A stretch of DNA of 37,385 nucleotides from Rhodanobacter sp. (lineage in GTDB: Bacteria; Pseudomonadota; Gammaproteobacteria; Xanthomonadales; Rhodanobacteraceae): positions 1-37,385 of the forward strand of contig DAIDKO010000135.1 in the NCBI GenBank assembly GCA_027450005.1, read 5' to 3'. A program made the translations under genes and the position numbers. Under the pieces are notes generated by a model. The model was not told where the DNA came from and made no database searches. It worked only from the letters and a program-made list of their open reading frames with translations. Shown one piece after another: positions 23,424 through 32,276 of this stretch. How positions within the stretch are numbered: position 1 is the stretch's first letter; every line of letters starts with the position of its first letter.

Positions 23424-24104
23424 ATGACGCGTCACCTGGCCATCGCCATCGCCGTCGCCTTGGGCGGCACGCTCGCCGCGCCGGCCTTCGCCCAGCAGCA
23501 AGCAGCGCAGCAGGCCGCTGCGCAGCAGACCCCGACCGAGGTGGTGCAGCAGATCGCCCACCAGCTCGACAGCGCCGTGGCCGGCCACAAGGCCGAGCTG
23601 GAAAAGAACAGGGAAAAGCTGATCGGCGTCATCAACGGCGTGTTCCTGCCGCATTTCGACGTGGACTACGCGGCGATCCTGGTACTCGGCCAACACGCCC
23701 GCGAGGCCTCGCCGGAACAGCGCGTCGAATTCGCCAAGGCGTTCTACAACTCGATCACCCGACGTTATGCGCAGGGCCTGCTGAATTACACGTCGGGCGT
23801 GGTGAAGGTGTTGCCGACCGCCGACAGCGACCTCAACACCAAACGCAGCGTGGTGCGCACCCAGGTAGCCACCGGCGACGGCAAGACCGTGTCGGTGGAC
23901 TTCGTGTTCCGCAAGACCGCCAGCGGTGAGTGGAAGGCCTACGACGTGGTGATCGAGGGCATCTCCTACATCACCAACTACCGCAACCAGGTCGATGCCG
24001 AAATCCGCAAGGTCGGCCTTGCCCAGCTGATCAAGAACCTGCAGACCCAGGGCGACCAGGCGCTGAAGTCGATGGAGCAGGACGGCAAGGCCCATGGCGG
24101 CTGA
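23424..24104 (+). CDS. mlaC: phospholipid shuttle protein MlaC
   Basis: MlaC is the soluble periplasmic carrier between MlaA-porin at the outer membrane and MlaFEDB at the inner membrane. The 226-residue product has a cleavable signal peptide (HLAIAIAVALGGTLAAPAFAQ), a short Gln/Ala-rich stretch, then the MlaC/Ttg2D fold: FLPHFDVDYAAILVLGQHAREA, EFAKAFYNSITRRYAQGLLNY, DFVFRKTASGEWKAYDVVIEGISYITNYRNQ. The ATG at 23424 follows GAGGAG with ideal spacing. Its end overlaps mlaB by 11 bases. Confidence 0.95.
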   Translation: MTRHLAIAIAVALGGTLAAPAFAQQQAAQQAAAQQTPTEVVQQIAHQLDSAVAGHKAELEKNREKLIGVINGVFLPHFDVDYAAILVLGQHAREASPEQRVEFAKAFYNSITRRYAQGLLNYTSGVVKVLPTADSDLNTKRSVVRTQVATGDGKTVSVDFVFRKTASGEWKAYDVVIEGISYITNYRNQVDAEIRKVGLAQLIKNLQTQGDQALKSMEQDGKAHGG

Positions 24105-24396
24105 CGACGCGTTCCGGCTGGACCGCGGCGCACCCGGTACGCTGGCGTTGTCCGGGACGCTGGGTTTTGCCACGGCGGCTGCGGCCCTGCAGGCCCTCAC
24201 TCAGGCGCTGCACGGCGGCGATCGCATGCAGGTCGATCTTGCCGGCGTGCGCAGCAGCGACAGCGCCGGGCTTGCCTGCGTGCTGGCGGTGCTGGCCGAG
24301 GCGCGCGGACGTGGCCAGGCGGTAAGCCTGCGCCACGTGCCCGAGGGCATGCGCACGCTGGCGCGCGTCAGCGGCGTGGAAGCGCTGCTGGATTGA
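24094..24396 (+). CDS. mlaB: STAS-domain protein MlaB
   Basis: MlaB is the small STAS subunit that binds MlaF in the cytoplasm and is needed for assembly and ATPase activity. The 100-residue product shows the STAS pattern: GTLALSGTLGFATAAAALQAL, MQVDLAGVRSSDSAGLACVLAVLAEA and VPEGMRTLARVSGVEALL. The SSDSAGL loop corresponds to the DTAGL loop in E. coli, with Ser at the functional Thr position. The gene overlaps mlaC by 11 bases and ends the operon just before a strong terminator. Confidence 0.92.
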   Translation: MAADDAFRLDRGAPGTLALSGTLGFATAAAALQALTQALHGGDRMQVDLAGVRSSDSAGLACVLAVLAEARGRGQAVSLRHVPEGMRTLARVSGVEALLD

Positions 24397-24419
24397 GCGA
24401 CGCCGACGTGCCGGATGTG

Positions 24420-24445
24420 AAAACGGGGCCTTTCGGCCCCGTTTT
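24420..24445. terminator. bidirectional terminator between mlaB and mlaA
   Basis: Arms AAAACGGGGCC (24420-24430) and GGCCCCGTTTT (24435-24445) pair perfectly over 11 bases with loop TTTC. T runs follow in both directions, so it should end both the mla operon and the convergent mlaA transcript. Confidence 0.92.
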
Positions 24446-24449
24446 CCCC

Positions 24450-25298
24450 TCAGTGCTTCGACGGCGTTGCCGTCGGCGATGATGGGCTGTGTTGCTGTTC
24501 CCATTGCTTCTGCTGTTGCAGCAATTCGTCGGGATCGAAGCCCTGCTGGTCGACGCCCTGCATCTTTTCGATCACCGCGGATGGCGGGTTGCCGTCGTAC
24601 AACATGTACAGCCGACGTTGGCGGTAGGCGTCGCGGAGGAAGGCGTAGGGGTCATAGGCGGATTGCAGGAAGCCCTCCGCGTCGATCAACTGCGAGCGCA
24701 TCGATACCACGTAAAGCACCTGCGGCAGGTAATACTGGCCGTAGTTGAAGGAATGGTTTTTCGCGATCAAGCTGAGTGGATCGAAGAAATAGCCGTCCAC
24801 GGGGTAACGCCACACGTCCCGCACGGTGCTGGGGCCGAGCAGGGGCAGCATCAGGAAGTCGCCCTCGGGCACACCCCAGCGCGCGAGGGTGATGCCGAAG
24901 TCGGTGCTCTGCTGCGGCAGGCCGAGTTTGGTGGCGGGGTCGAAGATGCCACCCACGCCCACGGTGAGGTTGATCAGGAATCGCCCGGTATTGCCCAGCG
25001 CCTGCGACGGCCGGGCCTGCAGCAGATCGTTGGCGATGGTGACGGGCAGTTCGATGTTGGTGAAGAAATTGTCGACTGCGTGCCGCACCGGCGGATTGGT
25101 GACCTTCCGATAGCCCACGGCCGCGGGCCGCAGCACGGCCTTGTCGAGCTTGTCGTTGAACGCGTAGACCTTGCGATTGACCTTTTGCAGCGGATCGTCG
25201 GTCCGCGGCGGCGCGATGGCACAGCCGGCCAGCAGGGCCACGGCCAGCAGGGCCAGGCCACGACGCAGGAAAGATCGGGACAGTGAAGGCATCGGCAT
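24450..25298 (-). CDS. mlaA: outer-membrane lipoprotein MlaA (VacJ)
   Basis: MlaA sits in the outer membrane with a porin and removes misplaced phospholipids from the outer leaflet. The 282-residue product has a lipoprotein signal (LALLAVALLAGCA, lipidated Cys at 26 from this start), DDPLQKVNRKVYAFNDKLDK, RHAVDNFFTNIELPVTIANDLLQ, GRFLINLTVGVGGIFDPATKLGL, FGITLARWGVPEGDFLMLPLLGPSTVRD and a Gln/Ser/Pro-rich tail. The start could be 25298 or 25292. It is convergent with mlaFEDCB, so it must be expressed from its own promoter in the 25299-25492 region. Confidence 0.94.
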   Translation of the reverse strand: MPMPSLSRSFLRRGLALLAVALLAGCAIAPPRTDDPLQKVNRKVYAFNDKLDKAVLRPAAVGYRKVTNPPVRHAVDNFFTNIELPVTIANDLLQARPSQALGNTGRFLINLTVGVGGIFDPATKLGLPQQSTDFGITLARWGVPEGDFLMLPLLGPSTVRDVWRYPVDGYFFDPLSLIAKNHSFNYGQYYLPQVLYVVSMRSQLIDAEGFLQSAYDPYAFLRDAYRQRRLYMLYDGNPPSAVIEKMQGVDQQGFDPDELLQQQKQWEQQHSPSSPTATPSKH

Positions 25299-25423
25299 GG
25301 AGGCGCGGCCAGGTGGGGAGCGGGGTGGGGCGTTGGAGGCCGTAATAGTGTACTGTTTGGTTTTATATCCTGCACGCGTTTCGTCGTGCTTTCGCATCCC
25401 AGCGGCGATCGCACGCCCTCGCG

Positions 25424-25453
25424 TTGCCAGTCCGGCGCCCGCTGCTCTAAACT
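25424..25453 (+). promoter_or_regulatory. candidate rpoZ promoter
   Basis: TTGCCA (25424-25429) and TAAACT (25448-25453) are separated by 18 bases, about 40 bases before rpoZ. A second -10-like TATAAG lies at 25462-25467 without a good -35. Confidence 0.45.
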
Positions 25454-25492
25454 GTCATCTTGTATAAGTCTCTATTTATCTAAGGATTTGGC

Positions 25493-25783
25493 ATGGCACG
25501 CATTACCGTGGAAGACTGCCTCGAGGTGGTCGACAACCGATTCGAACTGGTGCTGATGGCGACCAAGCGCGCCCGCCAGCTCGCCAAGGGCGCCGAGCCG
25601 GCCGTGAACCCGCACAACGACAAGCCTTCCGTGCTGGCACTGCGCGAGATCGCCGGCCGACGCATCGACCAGGCCACCATCGACGAGATCGACAAAGCCG
25701 AGCGCGAGCGCGCCGAGCGCGAGGCGCTGGAGTGGGCCGCCGCCGAGGTGGACGACGACCTTTCCAAGGTCGGCGACGATTGA
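25493..25783 (+). CDS. rpoZ: RNA polymerase omega subunit
   Basis: Omega helps RNA polymerase assembly by holding beta-prime and contributes to ppGpp binding site 1. The 96-residue product starts [30 protein letters not shown] and contains [15 protein letters not shown], both hallmark segments; the tail is acidic. AAGGA lies seven bases before the ATG. It is followed by spoT, which makes and degrades ppGpp, an arrangement conserved in many gammaproteobacteria. Confidence 0.96.
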   Translation: MARITVEDCLEVVDNRFELVLMATKRARQLAKGAEPAVNPHNDKPSVLALREIAGRRIDQATIDEIDKAERERAEREALEWAAAEVDDDLSKVGDD

Positions 25784-25789
25784 TGGAGG

Positions 25790-25854
25790 GCGGCTGTAGA
25801 TCGCGCAGGCATCGCATCGGGCCATCCGATGCACCCGGACGCGCGACCAGCCGC
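25790..25854 (+). promoter_or_regulatory. long nested hairpin between rpoZ and spoT
   Basis: Three successive perfect stems nest here: GCGGCTG/CAGCCGC (25790-25796 with 25848-25854), TCGCGC/GCGCGA (25801-25806 with 25841-25846) and GCATCGG/CCGATGC (25814-25820 with 25826-25832). There is no T tract. It starts seven bases after the rpoZ stop and ends about 56 bases before spoT. It may act as an RNA processing or stability element, or be a repeat-type palindrome. Confidence 0.7.
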
Positions 25855-25910
25855 ATTCGTTGTCATCGCATGACCGTGCCACCGGCGCGGTCGCCGCGGC
25901 CGGTCGCAGC

Positions 25911-28076
25911 ATGACCGCCGGCACCCCCATTGCGGGCGATCCTGCCGCGCTGCCGCAATACGTGCGGGTGCTGAATGATCAGCTCGGCTATCTTGCGGCG
26001 CCGCAGCTCAAGCGCGTGCTGCGCGCGTTCGAGGTCGGTGCGGAGGCGCACGCGGGTCAGACCCGCAAGAGCGGCGAACCTTACATCACCCACCCGGTTG
26101 CCGTGGCCGGCATCCTCGCCGAACTGGGCATGGATGCCGAGACCATCATCGCCGCGATCCTGCACGATACGCTGGAGGACACCGCGCTCAGCCGCAGCGC
26201 GCTGGCCGGGGAGTTCGGCGAGACCGTGGCCGAACTGGTGGACGGCGTCACCAAGCTGGACAAGATGCGCTTCGGCAGCCGCCAGGAGGCGGATGCGGAG
26301 AGCTTCCGCAAGATGCTGCTGGCGATGGCGCGCGACTTGCGCGTCATCCTGATCAAGCTTGCCGATCGTCTACACAACATGCGCACGCTGGGCGCGAAGG
26401 ATTCCGCCTCGCGCCGCCGCATCGCGCGCGAGACGCTGGAGATCTATGCCCCCATCGCGCAGCGCCTCGGCATGAACGCGATCAAGGCCGAACTGCAGGA
26501 TCTGGGTTTCCGCGCGCTACACCCCGACCGTTACCGCGTCATCAGCGAGCGGATCCGTGCCGCGTTGGGCAACCGTCGGGAGGCGATGGGAAAGATCGAG
26601 TCCGCGCTGTCGCAACGGCTGGGTGCCGAACAATTGCCGGCACGCGTGCTGGGCCGGATCAAGTCGGCGTGGAGCATCTACTCCAAGATGCGCCACGAGC
26701 ATAAAAGCTTTGCCCAGCTGATGGACGTGTACGGCTTCCGCGTGGTGGTCGACAGCGCGCTGAATTGCTACAAGGCGCTGGGCGTGGTGCATGGGCTGTA
26801 CAAGCCGGTGGACCGGCGCTTCAAGGATTTCATCGCGATACCGAAGGCGAACGGCTACCAGTCGCTGCACACCGTGCTGCTGGGGCCGTTCGGTGCGCCG
26901 ATCGAGGTGCAGATCCGCACCGCGGAAATGGATTCGGTGGCTGAGCGCGGCGTGGCGGCGCACTGGGCCTACAAGACCGATTCCGGTCCGGCGAACAGCG
27001 CGCAGGCGCGCGCGCGCGAGTGGCTTTCCTCGCTGGCTGACAGCCAGGTCAACACCACCTCGTCGGCCGAGTTCTTCGAGAATGTCAAGATCGACCTGTT
27101 CCCGGACGAGGTCTACCTGTTCACGCCGCGCGGCGACATCCTCGCGCTGCCGCGCAACGCCACCGCGCTGGACTTCGCCTATGCAGTGCATACCGACGTG
27201 GGCGATCATGCGGTGGCCGCGCGCGTGGACAAGAAGCTGCTTCCGCTGCGTACGCGGCTGGAGTCCGGCCAGTTGGTGGAGATCATCACCGCGCCGTCCG
27301 CGGTGCCCAACCCGGCATGGCTGGAGTCGGTGGTCACCGGCAAGGCGCGCACCGCGATCCGCCAGTACCTGAAGCACCTGCAGCACGAGGACGCGGTGGA
27401 CTTCGGCCATCGGATGCTCGACCGCGCGCTCGATGCGCGTGGCAGCAGCCTCGATGCGATCCCGACCGAGGTGCTGGACCGCTTCCTGCACGACGCGCGG
27501 CTGAAGCGGCTGGAGGAGCTGCTGGCCGAGGTCGCGCTGGGCAACCGCATGCCCGACGTGGTCGCACGTCACCTGCTGGCGCTGCGCGATGGCCAGTCCG
27601 ACGACGTCACGCCGGGTGCCGGCATGGCGCGCGAGAAGATCCGCATCACCGGCGCGGAGCGCGGAGTGCTCAGTTTCGCCAACTGCTGCCATCCGCTGCC
27701 CGGCGATGCGATCATCGGCCACGTGTCGCCGGGCAAAGGCATCGTGGTGCACCGCGAGGAGTGTCCGAACGTGGCCGAGCTGCGCAAGTCGCCGGAGCGC
27801 TACGTCGATATCGAATGGGACCACGATGTGCAGGGCGATTACCGCGCCGAGTTGCGCATCGAGGTGATCAACCGCCCCGGCGTACTCGCTACCATCGCGG
27901 CGGCCATCGCCGCGGCGGACTCCAACATCGAGAACGTGGAGTACATCGAGCGCGACCTTGCCGCTGCCGCGCTGCTGTTCGCCATCGAGGTGAAGAACCG
28001 CAAACACCTTGCCGAAGTCATCCGTCGCGTGCGGCGCACCGGCGTGGTGAGTGGCGTCTATCGCTACCCGCTGTAG
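25911..28076 (+). CDS. spoT: bifunctional (p)ppGpp synthetase/hydrolase SpoT
   Basis: SpoT makes and degrades the alarmone (p)ppGpp. The 721-residue product (702 in E. coli) has an N-terminal HD hydrolase domain with GEPYITHPVAVAGIL and the metal-binding HDTLED, the synthetase domain with YGFRVVVDSALNCYKALGVVH and RFKDFIAIPKANGYQSLHT (the RxKD form typical of bifunctional enzymes rather than the RelA ExDD form), a TGS domain (DEVYLFTPRGDILALP), the zinc-finger/helical CCHPLPGD and a C-terminal ACT domain (VINRPGVLATIAAAI). The ATG at 25911 gives a normal start; a TTG at 25860 would add 17 residues. Confidence 0.96.
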   Translation: MTAGTPIAGDPAALPQYVRVLNDQLGYLAAPQLKRVLRAFEVGAEAHAGQTRKSGEPYITHPVAVAGILAELGMDAETIIAAILHDTLEDTALSRSALAGEFGETVAELVDGVTKLDKMRFGSRQEADAESFRKMLLAMARDLRVILIKLADRLHNMRTLGAKDSASRRRIARETLEIYAPIAQRLGMNAIKAELQDLGFRALHPDRYRVISERIRAALGNRREAMGKIESALSQRLGAEQLPARVLGRIKSAWSIYSKMRHEHKSFAQLMDVYGFRVVVDSALNCYKALGVVHGLYKPVDRRFKDFIAIPKANGYQSLHTVLLGPFGAPIEVQIRTAEMDSVAERGVAAHWAYKTDSGPANSAQARAREWLSSLADSQVNTTSSAEFFENVKIDLFPDEVYLFTPRGDILALPRNATALDFAYAVHTDVGDHAVAARVDKKLLPLRTRLESGQLVEIITAPSAVPNPAWLESVVTGKARTAIRQYLKHLQHEDAVDFGHRMLDRALDARGSSLDAIPTEVLDRFLHDARLKRLEELLAEVALGNRMPDVVARHLLALRDGQSDDVTPGAGMAREKIRITGAERGVLSFANCCHPLPGDAIIGHVSPGKGIVVHREECPNVAELRKSPERYVDIEWDHDVQGDYRAELRIEVINRPGVLATIAAAIAAADSNIENVEYIERDLAAAALLFAIEVKNRKHLAEVIRRVRRTGVVSGVYRYPL

Positions 28077-28104
28077 TCGCGCAATGCGGCTCCCGCCCGG
28101 CGGG

Positions 28105-28133
28105 TTCACCTGCACGGAGCGCGCGCCTACAAT
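28105..28133 (+). promoter_or_regulatory. candidate ridA promoter
   Basis: TTCACC (28105-28110) and TACAAT (28128-28133) with a 17-base spacer lie about 30 bases before ridA, inside the spoT-ridA spacer. Confidence 0.55.
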
Positions 28134-28163
28134 GCTTGGCGTTCCTTACGACCGGGGTTTCCC

Positions 28164-28547
28164 ATGTCTCGCAGCATCGTATCCACCACGCAGGCGCCCG
28201 CCGCGATCGGTCCGTATTCGCAGGCGGTGCGCGCCGGCGATACCGTATATTTCTCCGGGCAGATCCCGCTCGATCCGGCCACCGGCAACCTCGTCGAGGG
28301 CGACATCAAGGCGCAGGCGCGGCGCGTATTCGACAACCTGGCGGCGGTGGCGCAGGCGGCCGGTGGCTCGCTGGCCCAGTTCGTCCGCGTGGGCATCTAC
28401 GTCACCGACCTGGCGAGCTTCGCCGAGGTGAATGCGGTGATGGCCGAGTATTTCCAGCAGCCGTATCCGGCGCGTTCCACCATCGAAGTGTCGGCGTTGC
28501 CCAAGAGCGCGCAGGTGGAAGTGGACGCGATCATGGTGCTGGGCTGA
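28164..28547 (+). CDS. ridA: RidA family reactive intermediate/imine deaminase
   Basis: RidA hydrolyses reactive enamine/imine intermediates released by PLP enzymes such as threonine dehydratase. The 127-residue product (128 in E. coli) shows [62 protein letters not shown] and the substrate-binding Arg in [23 protein letters not shown]. All key RidA residues, including that Arg and the final Glu, are present. It is followed 13 bases later by recG. Confidence 0.96.
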   Translation: MSRSIVSTTQAPAAIGPYSQAVRAGDTVYFSGQIPLDPATGNLVEGDIKAQARRVFDNLAAVAQAAGGSLAQFVRVGIYVTDLASFAEVNAVMAEYFQQPYPARSTIEVSALPKSAQVEVDAIMVLG

Positions 28548-28560
28548 CCCGCATCGCTCG

Positions 28561-30663
28561 ATGACGAACGTCGCCACCGCGGCGGATGCGGGTGCACACC
28601 CAGTGGCCACCCTGCCGGGCGTGGGTCCAGCGCTCGCGGCCTTGCTGCACAGGCTGGGCCTGGAGCGGGTGCAGGACTTGTGGTTCCACCTGCCGCTGCG
28701 TTACGAGGATCGCACCCGTGTCACCGCGATTTCCGACCTGCGCCCGGGACAGGGCGCGCAGGTGGTGGGCGTGGTCGAGGCGGTCGAGCGCGGTTTCCGT
28801 TACCGCCCGCAGTTGAAAGTGGCGATCGGTGACGACTCGCGGCAGAGCCTGCAGCTGCGCTTCTTCCATTTCAATCGCGCGCAGGCCGAACAGCTCGTGC
28901 CTGGCGCGCGCCTGCTTTGCTTCGGCGAAGTACGCCAGGCGGCGCAGGGCCTCGAGATGGTGCATCCGCAGTATCGCCGGCTTGGTGCCGGCGAGGCCGT
29001 CGTGGTGGAGGATCGTCTGAGCCCGGTCTATCCGACCACCGAAGGGCTGGGCCAGAAGCGCCTGGCGGGCGTCGTCGCCAAGGCGCTGGCGCTGCTGCCG
29101 CCGGAGGCGGCACTGGAGCTGATTCCGCACGAGCTGTGCGCGGCGCACGGCCTCGCTTCGTTGCGCGAGGCGCTGCTCACCGTCCACCGTCCGGCGCCCG
29201 ATGCCCGGCTGGACCTGCTGCTGCACGGCCGGCATCCCGCGCAGCAGCGTCTGGCCTTCGAGGAACTGCTGACCCAGCACCTCAGCCTGAAGCGGATGCG
29301 TGCGGCAGTGCGGCGGCGCAGGTCGCCGAAGCTCGCCGGAGCCGGTCCCCTGCGCAGGGGATTGATCGAGTCGCTGCCGTTCGCGCTCACCACCGCGCAG
29401 CAGCGCGTGGATGAGGAGGTGTGCCGCGATCTTGCCCAGGCGAAGCCGATGTTGCGGCTGGTGCAGGGTGACGTGGGCAGCGGCAAGACCGTGGTCGCCG
29501 CGCTGGCTGCGCTGGCCGCCGTGGAGTCGGGATACCAGGTGGCGCTGATGGCGCCTACCGAGCTGCTCGCCGAGCAACACCTGCGCAGTTTCCGGCATTG
29601 GCTGGCGCCGCTGGGGGTCGAGGTGGAATGGCTGGCCGGCAAGCAGCAGGGCAAGGCGCGTCGGGCGGCGCTGCGCCGCGTGGCTGGGGGTGTGCCGGTC
29701 ACGGTGGGTACGCATGCGCTGATGCAAGAAGGGGTCGACTTCCCTCGGCTGGGGTTGGTGATCGTCGACGAGCAGCACCGTTTCGGGGTGCAGCAACGCC
29801 TGGCGCTGCACGACAAGGGTGTCGATCATGCGCGCGGCGAGGTGCCGCACCAGCTCGTCCTCACCGCCACGCCAATCCCGCGCACGCTGGCGATGAGCGC
29901 TTATGCCGACCTCGACGTTTCCGCCATCGACGAGCTGCCGCCGGGCCGTACGCCGGTGCAGACGGTGGCGGTGTCCAACGCACGCCGTGTCGAGGTGATC
30001 GAGCGCATCCGCGCGGCCTGCGCCGAGGGGCGGCAGGCGTACTGGGTATGCACGCTGATCGAGGAGTCCGAGCAGTTGCGCGCGCAGGCCGCCGAAGTGG
30101 CCCATGCGGAACTCTCCGCTGCGCTGGTCGGCTGCAAGGTGGGCCTGATCCATGGCCGACTGAAGCCGAAGGACAAGCAGGCGGTGATGGATGCGTTCAA
30201 GGCGGGCGAGCTTGCGGTGCTGGTCGCCACCACCGTGATCGAGGTGGGCGTGGACGTACCCAATGCCAGCCTGATGGTGATCGAGAACAGCGAGCGGCTG
30301 GGCCTCGCCCAGCTGCACCAGTTGCGCGGGCGCGTGGGACGCGGCGCAGTGGCCTCCAATTGCGTGCTGCTCTACCAGCCCCCGCTGGGGCAGCTCGCGC
30401 GCGAGCGGCTAGCCGTGATGCGCGAAACCAGCAACGGTTTCCGTATCGCCGAAAAGGACCTGGAACTGCGCGGCCCGGGCGAAGTGCTTGGCACGCGGCA
30501 GACCGGCCTGCTCAGTTTCCGCATCGCCGACCTGGTGCGCGATGCCCACTTGCTGCCTGCCGTGCAGCAAGTGGGCGAACGCCTGCTGGCGGCGCACCCG
30601 CATGAGGCGGATCGGCTGATCGCCCGCTGGATCGGCGGCGCGGCGCGTTACGCGCGCGCCTGA
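28561..30663 (+). CDS. recG: ATP-dependent DNA helicase RecG
   Basis: RecG remodels stalled replication forks, Holliday junctions and R-loops. The 700-residue product (693 in E. coli) has the N-terminal wedge domain (LPLRYEDRTRV, AQVVGVVEAV), then SF2 helicase motifs: I (GDVGSGKTVVAALA), Ia (MAPTELLAEQH), II (DEQHRFGVQQR), III (LTATPIPRTLAM), V (ATTVIEVGVDVPNASLMVIE) and VI (QLHQLRGRVGRG), and the RecG C-terminus (GPGEVLGTRQTGLLSFRIADL). It starts at ATG 28561 and probably shares a transcript with ridA and spoT. Confidence 0.97.
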   Translation: MTNVATAADAGAHPVATLPGVGPALAALLHRLGLERVQDLWFHLPLRYEDRTRVTAISDLRPGQGAQVVGVVEAVERGFRYRPQLKVAIGDDSRQSLQLRFFHFNRAQAEQLVPGARLLCFGEVRQAAQGLEMVHPQYRRLGAGEAVVVEDRLSPVYPTTEGLGQKRLAGVVAKALALLPPEAALELIPHELCAAHGLASLREALLTVHRPAPDARLDLLLHGRHPAQQRLAFEELLTQHLSLKRMRAAVRRRRSPKLAGAGPLRRGLIESLPFALTTAQQRVDEEVCRDLAQAKPMLRLVQGDVGSGKTVVAALAALAAVESGYQVALMAPTELLAEQHLRSFRHWLAPLGVEVEWLAGKQQGKARRAALRRVAGGVPVTVGTHALMQEGVDFPRLGLVIVDEQHRFGVQQRLALHDKGVDHARGEVPHQLVLTATPIPRTLAMSAYADLDVSAIDELPPGRTPVQTVAVSNARRVEVIERIRAACAEGRQAYWVCTLIEESEQLRAQAAEVAHAELSAALVGCKVGLIHGRLKPKDKQAVMDAFKAGELAVLVATTVIEVGVDVPNASLMVIENSERLGLAQLHQLRGRVGRGAVASNCVLLYQPPLGQLARERLAVMRETSNGFRIAEKDLELRGPGEVLGTRQTGLLSFRIADLVRDAHLLPAVQQVGERLLAAHPHEADRLIARWIGGAARYARA

Positions 30664-30744
30664 TTGTTGCGATGATCCTTGATCGGCAGGATCAAATCGG
30701 CGGCCATCCTTGGCCGTATTTCCAATTCTTGCGAACATGCATCC

Positions 30745-31677
30745 ATGAGCAAACCGCAACTGCTGATCGACACCGACCCCGGCGTGGACGACGCGCTGGC
30801 CATCATGATGGCGCATGCCCACGCCGACATCGCAGCGTTGAGCGTGGCCGCCGGCAACGTGGGGCTGGATCACACCGTGCGCAATGCGCGCACCCTGCGC
30901 GAGCTGTTGGACGCCTCGTTTCCGGTGTTTCCCGGTTGCGCCTCGCCCCTGGTGCGCGCGCCGGAGGAGGATGCGTCGTTCGTGCATGGGGCGGATGGCC
31001 TGGGCGACGTGGGATTTCCGGAACCCCGGGCGGCGGCCGAGGGCGAGGCCGCTGCGCTGGCGCTGCTGCGGCTCACGCGCGAGCGTCCCGGCGAGTTGAC
31101 GCTGGTGGCGCTGGCGCCGCTGACCAATCTCGCGCTCGCGTTGAAGCTCGACCCGGCGTTGCCACAGCGGGTGAGGCGGCTGGTGGTGATGGGAGGGGCG
31201 GTGACTGGCCACGGCAACACCGGCAGGGTGCCTGCCGAATTCAACGTGGGCTTCGACCCCGAGGCTGCGCACGTGGTGTTCGAGGCTTTTCCGGCGTTCG
31301 ACCTTGTCGACTGGGAAGCCACGTTGCGCCACGCCTTCGACGAAACCGAGTTCGAGGGCTGGATCGCTTCCGGCGACCATCGCGCAAAATTCTTCGAGAA
31401 GGTGTTTCGTACGGCGCGCGACTACAACGCCACGCATGAGCGCAACGGCGTGCTCGCCGCCGATGCGCTGGGAATGGCAGTGGCGATCGATCCCGACATC
31501 ATCGTGCGCAGCGAGACGCGTGCGGTGGGTGTGGAGCTGGACGGCCGGCTTACCCGAGGCGCCACCGTGGTGGATTGGGCCGGGCGGCTGGGCCGGCCCG
31601 CGCAGGCGCGCATCGTGCTGGAGGTGGATCAGCCGCGCTTCCAGGCAATGGTGCGCAAGGCGCTGGGCACGGCTTGA
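30745..31677 (+). CDS. inosine-uridine-type nucleoside hydrolase
   Basis: A 310-residue member of the nucleoside hydrolase family, which cleaves N-glycosidic bonds of ribonucleosides for base salvage. The calcium-binding signature [15 protein letters not shown] lies at the N-terminus; [26 protein letters not shown] and [16 protein letters not shown] follow, including the active-site Asn and Asp segment. Purine or pyrimidine preference cannot be decided from sequence. The ATG at 30745 sets the signature at residue 9 as usual; the open frame extends upstream to 30679. Confidence 0.92.
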   Translation: MSKPQLLIDTDPGVDDALAIMMAHAHADIAALSVAAGNVGLDHTVRNARTLRELLDASFPVFPGCASPLVRAPEEDASFVHGADGLGDVGFPEPRAAAEGEAAALALLRLTRERPGELTLVALAPLTNLALALKLDPALPQRVRRLVVMGGAVTGHGNTGRVPAEFNVGFDPEAAHVVFEAFPAFDLVDWEATLRHAFDETEFEGWIASGDHRAKFFEKVFRTARDYNATHERNGVLAADALGMAVAIDPDIIVRSETRAVGVELDGRLTRGATVVDWAGRLGRPAQARIVLEVDQPRFQAMVRKALGTA

Positions 31678-31703
31678 CGCATCGCCGCGCGGCTGGTTAC
31701 ACT
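31674..31703 (+). promoter_or_regulatory. candidate rpmE2 promoter
   Basis: TTGACG (31674-31679) and TACACT (31698-31703) with an 18-base spacer lie 33 bases before rpmE2. The -35 overlaps the stop codon of the nucleoside hydrolase gene. Confidence 0.55.
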
Positions 31704-31735
31704 TGTTCTCTTTTCACGTTGCAACAGAGCCCGTC

Positions 31736-31981
31736 ATGAAGCCCGATATCCATCCGAATTACCGCCCGGTGGTGTTTCAGGATCTGTCGTCTGACTTCGC
31801 GTTCCTGACGCGTTCGACGATTGCCGCCAAGGAAACCGTCAAGTGGGAAGATGGCAACGAGTACCCGCTGATCAAGGTGGATATCTCCAGCCATTCGCAC
31901 CCGTTCTATACCGGCAAGCAGAAGACGCTGGACGTCGGCGGTCGCGTGGACAAGTTCCGCAAGCGTTACGCGCAGAAGTAA
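31736..31981 (+). CDS. rpmE2: ribosomal protein L31 type B
   Basis: A component of the large ribosomal subunit. The 81-residue product starts [29 protein letters not shown] and contains [13 protein letters not shown] and [12 protein letters not shown], typical of L31. It contains no cysteine, so it is the zinc-independent (type B, YkgM) form. In many bacteria that paralogue replaces the zinc-binding form under zinc shortage and is Zur-regulated. No second L31 gene or clear Zur box is in this window. It is followed by a very strong terminator. Confidence 0.95.
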   Translation: MKPDIHPNYRPVVFQDLSSDFAFLTRSTIAAKETVKWEDGNEYPLIKVDISSHSHPFYTGKQKTLDVGGRVDKFRKRYAQK

Positions 31982-32025
31982 GCGGGCTCTGCGCCCGCCG
32001 CACTGCGCCGGGCTGAAGCGTTCAC

Positions 32026-32063
32026 ACACACGGGGCAGGCGCTAGCCTGCCCCGTGTGTTTTT
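32026..32063 (+). terminator. strong intrinsic terminator after rpmE2
   Basis: Fifteen perfect base pairs (arms 32026-32040 and 32045-32059, loop GCTA) are followed by five Ts (32059-32063). Confidence 0.95.
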
Positions 32064-32167
32064 GCGTGCGTTTCATTGCCGATGCGGCCCCGAGAAGCAA
32101 CGCGTCCGCGGCCGTCTTCTTGCGGTCGCCGTCCGGCCATCCGCGGACGCATGGCTGCTGGCCGTTG

Positions 32168-32176
32168 TGCGATAAT
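32168..32176 (+). promoter_or_regulatory. extended -10 element, candidate gltA promoter
   Basis: TGCGATAAT is an extended -10 (TGn followed by GATAAT). It lies 100 bases before gltA with no good -35, in the otherwise gene-free stretch 32064-32276. Confidence 0.5.
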
Positions 32177-32276
32177 GAAAGGATTGCATCGAGGCATTCG
32201 CTGATTCGGTGCCTGTTTCCCCTCGTTTCGGTGCCGCCCCACGGCCCGGGCGACGACCCAAGCTAAGGAGGTTCCC

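Noticed and set aside
21527-23425. 632-codon minus-strand frame opposite mlaE-mlaD
   Set aside because: Antisense to two well-supported genes; Gly/His/Arg-rich shadow composition.
26517-28115. 532-codon minus-strand frame opposite spoT
   Set aside because: It is fully antisense to a clear SpoT. Long antisense frames are common in high-GC genes and this one is His/Arg/Val rich with no domain.
28531-30318. 595-codon minus-strand frame opposite recG
   Set aside because: Antisense shadow of a complete RecG with all helicase motifs.
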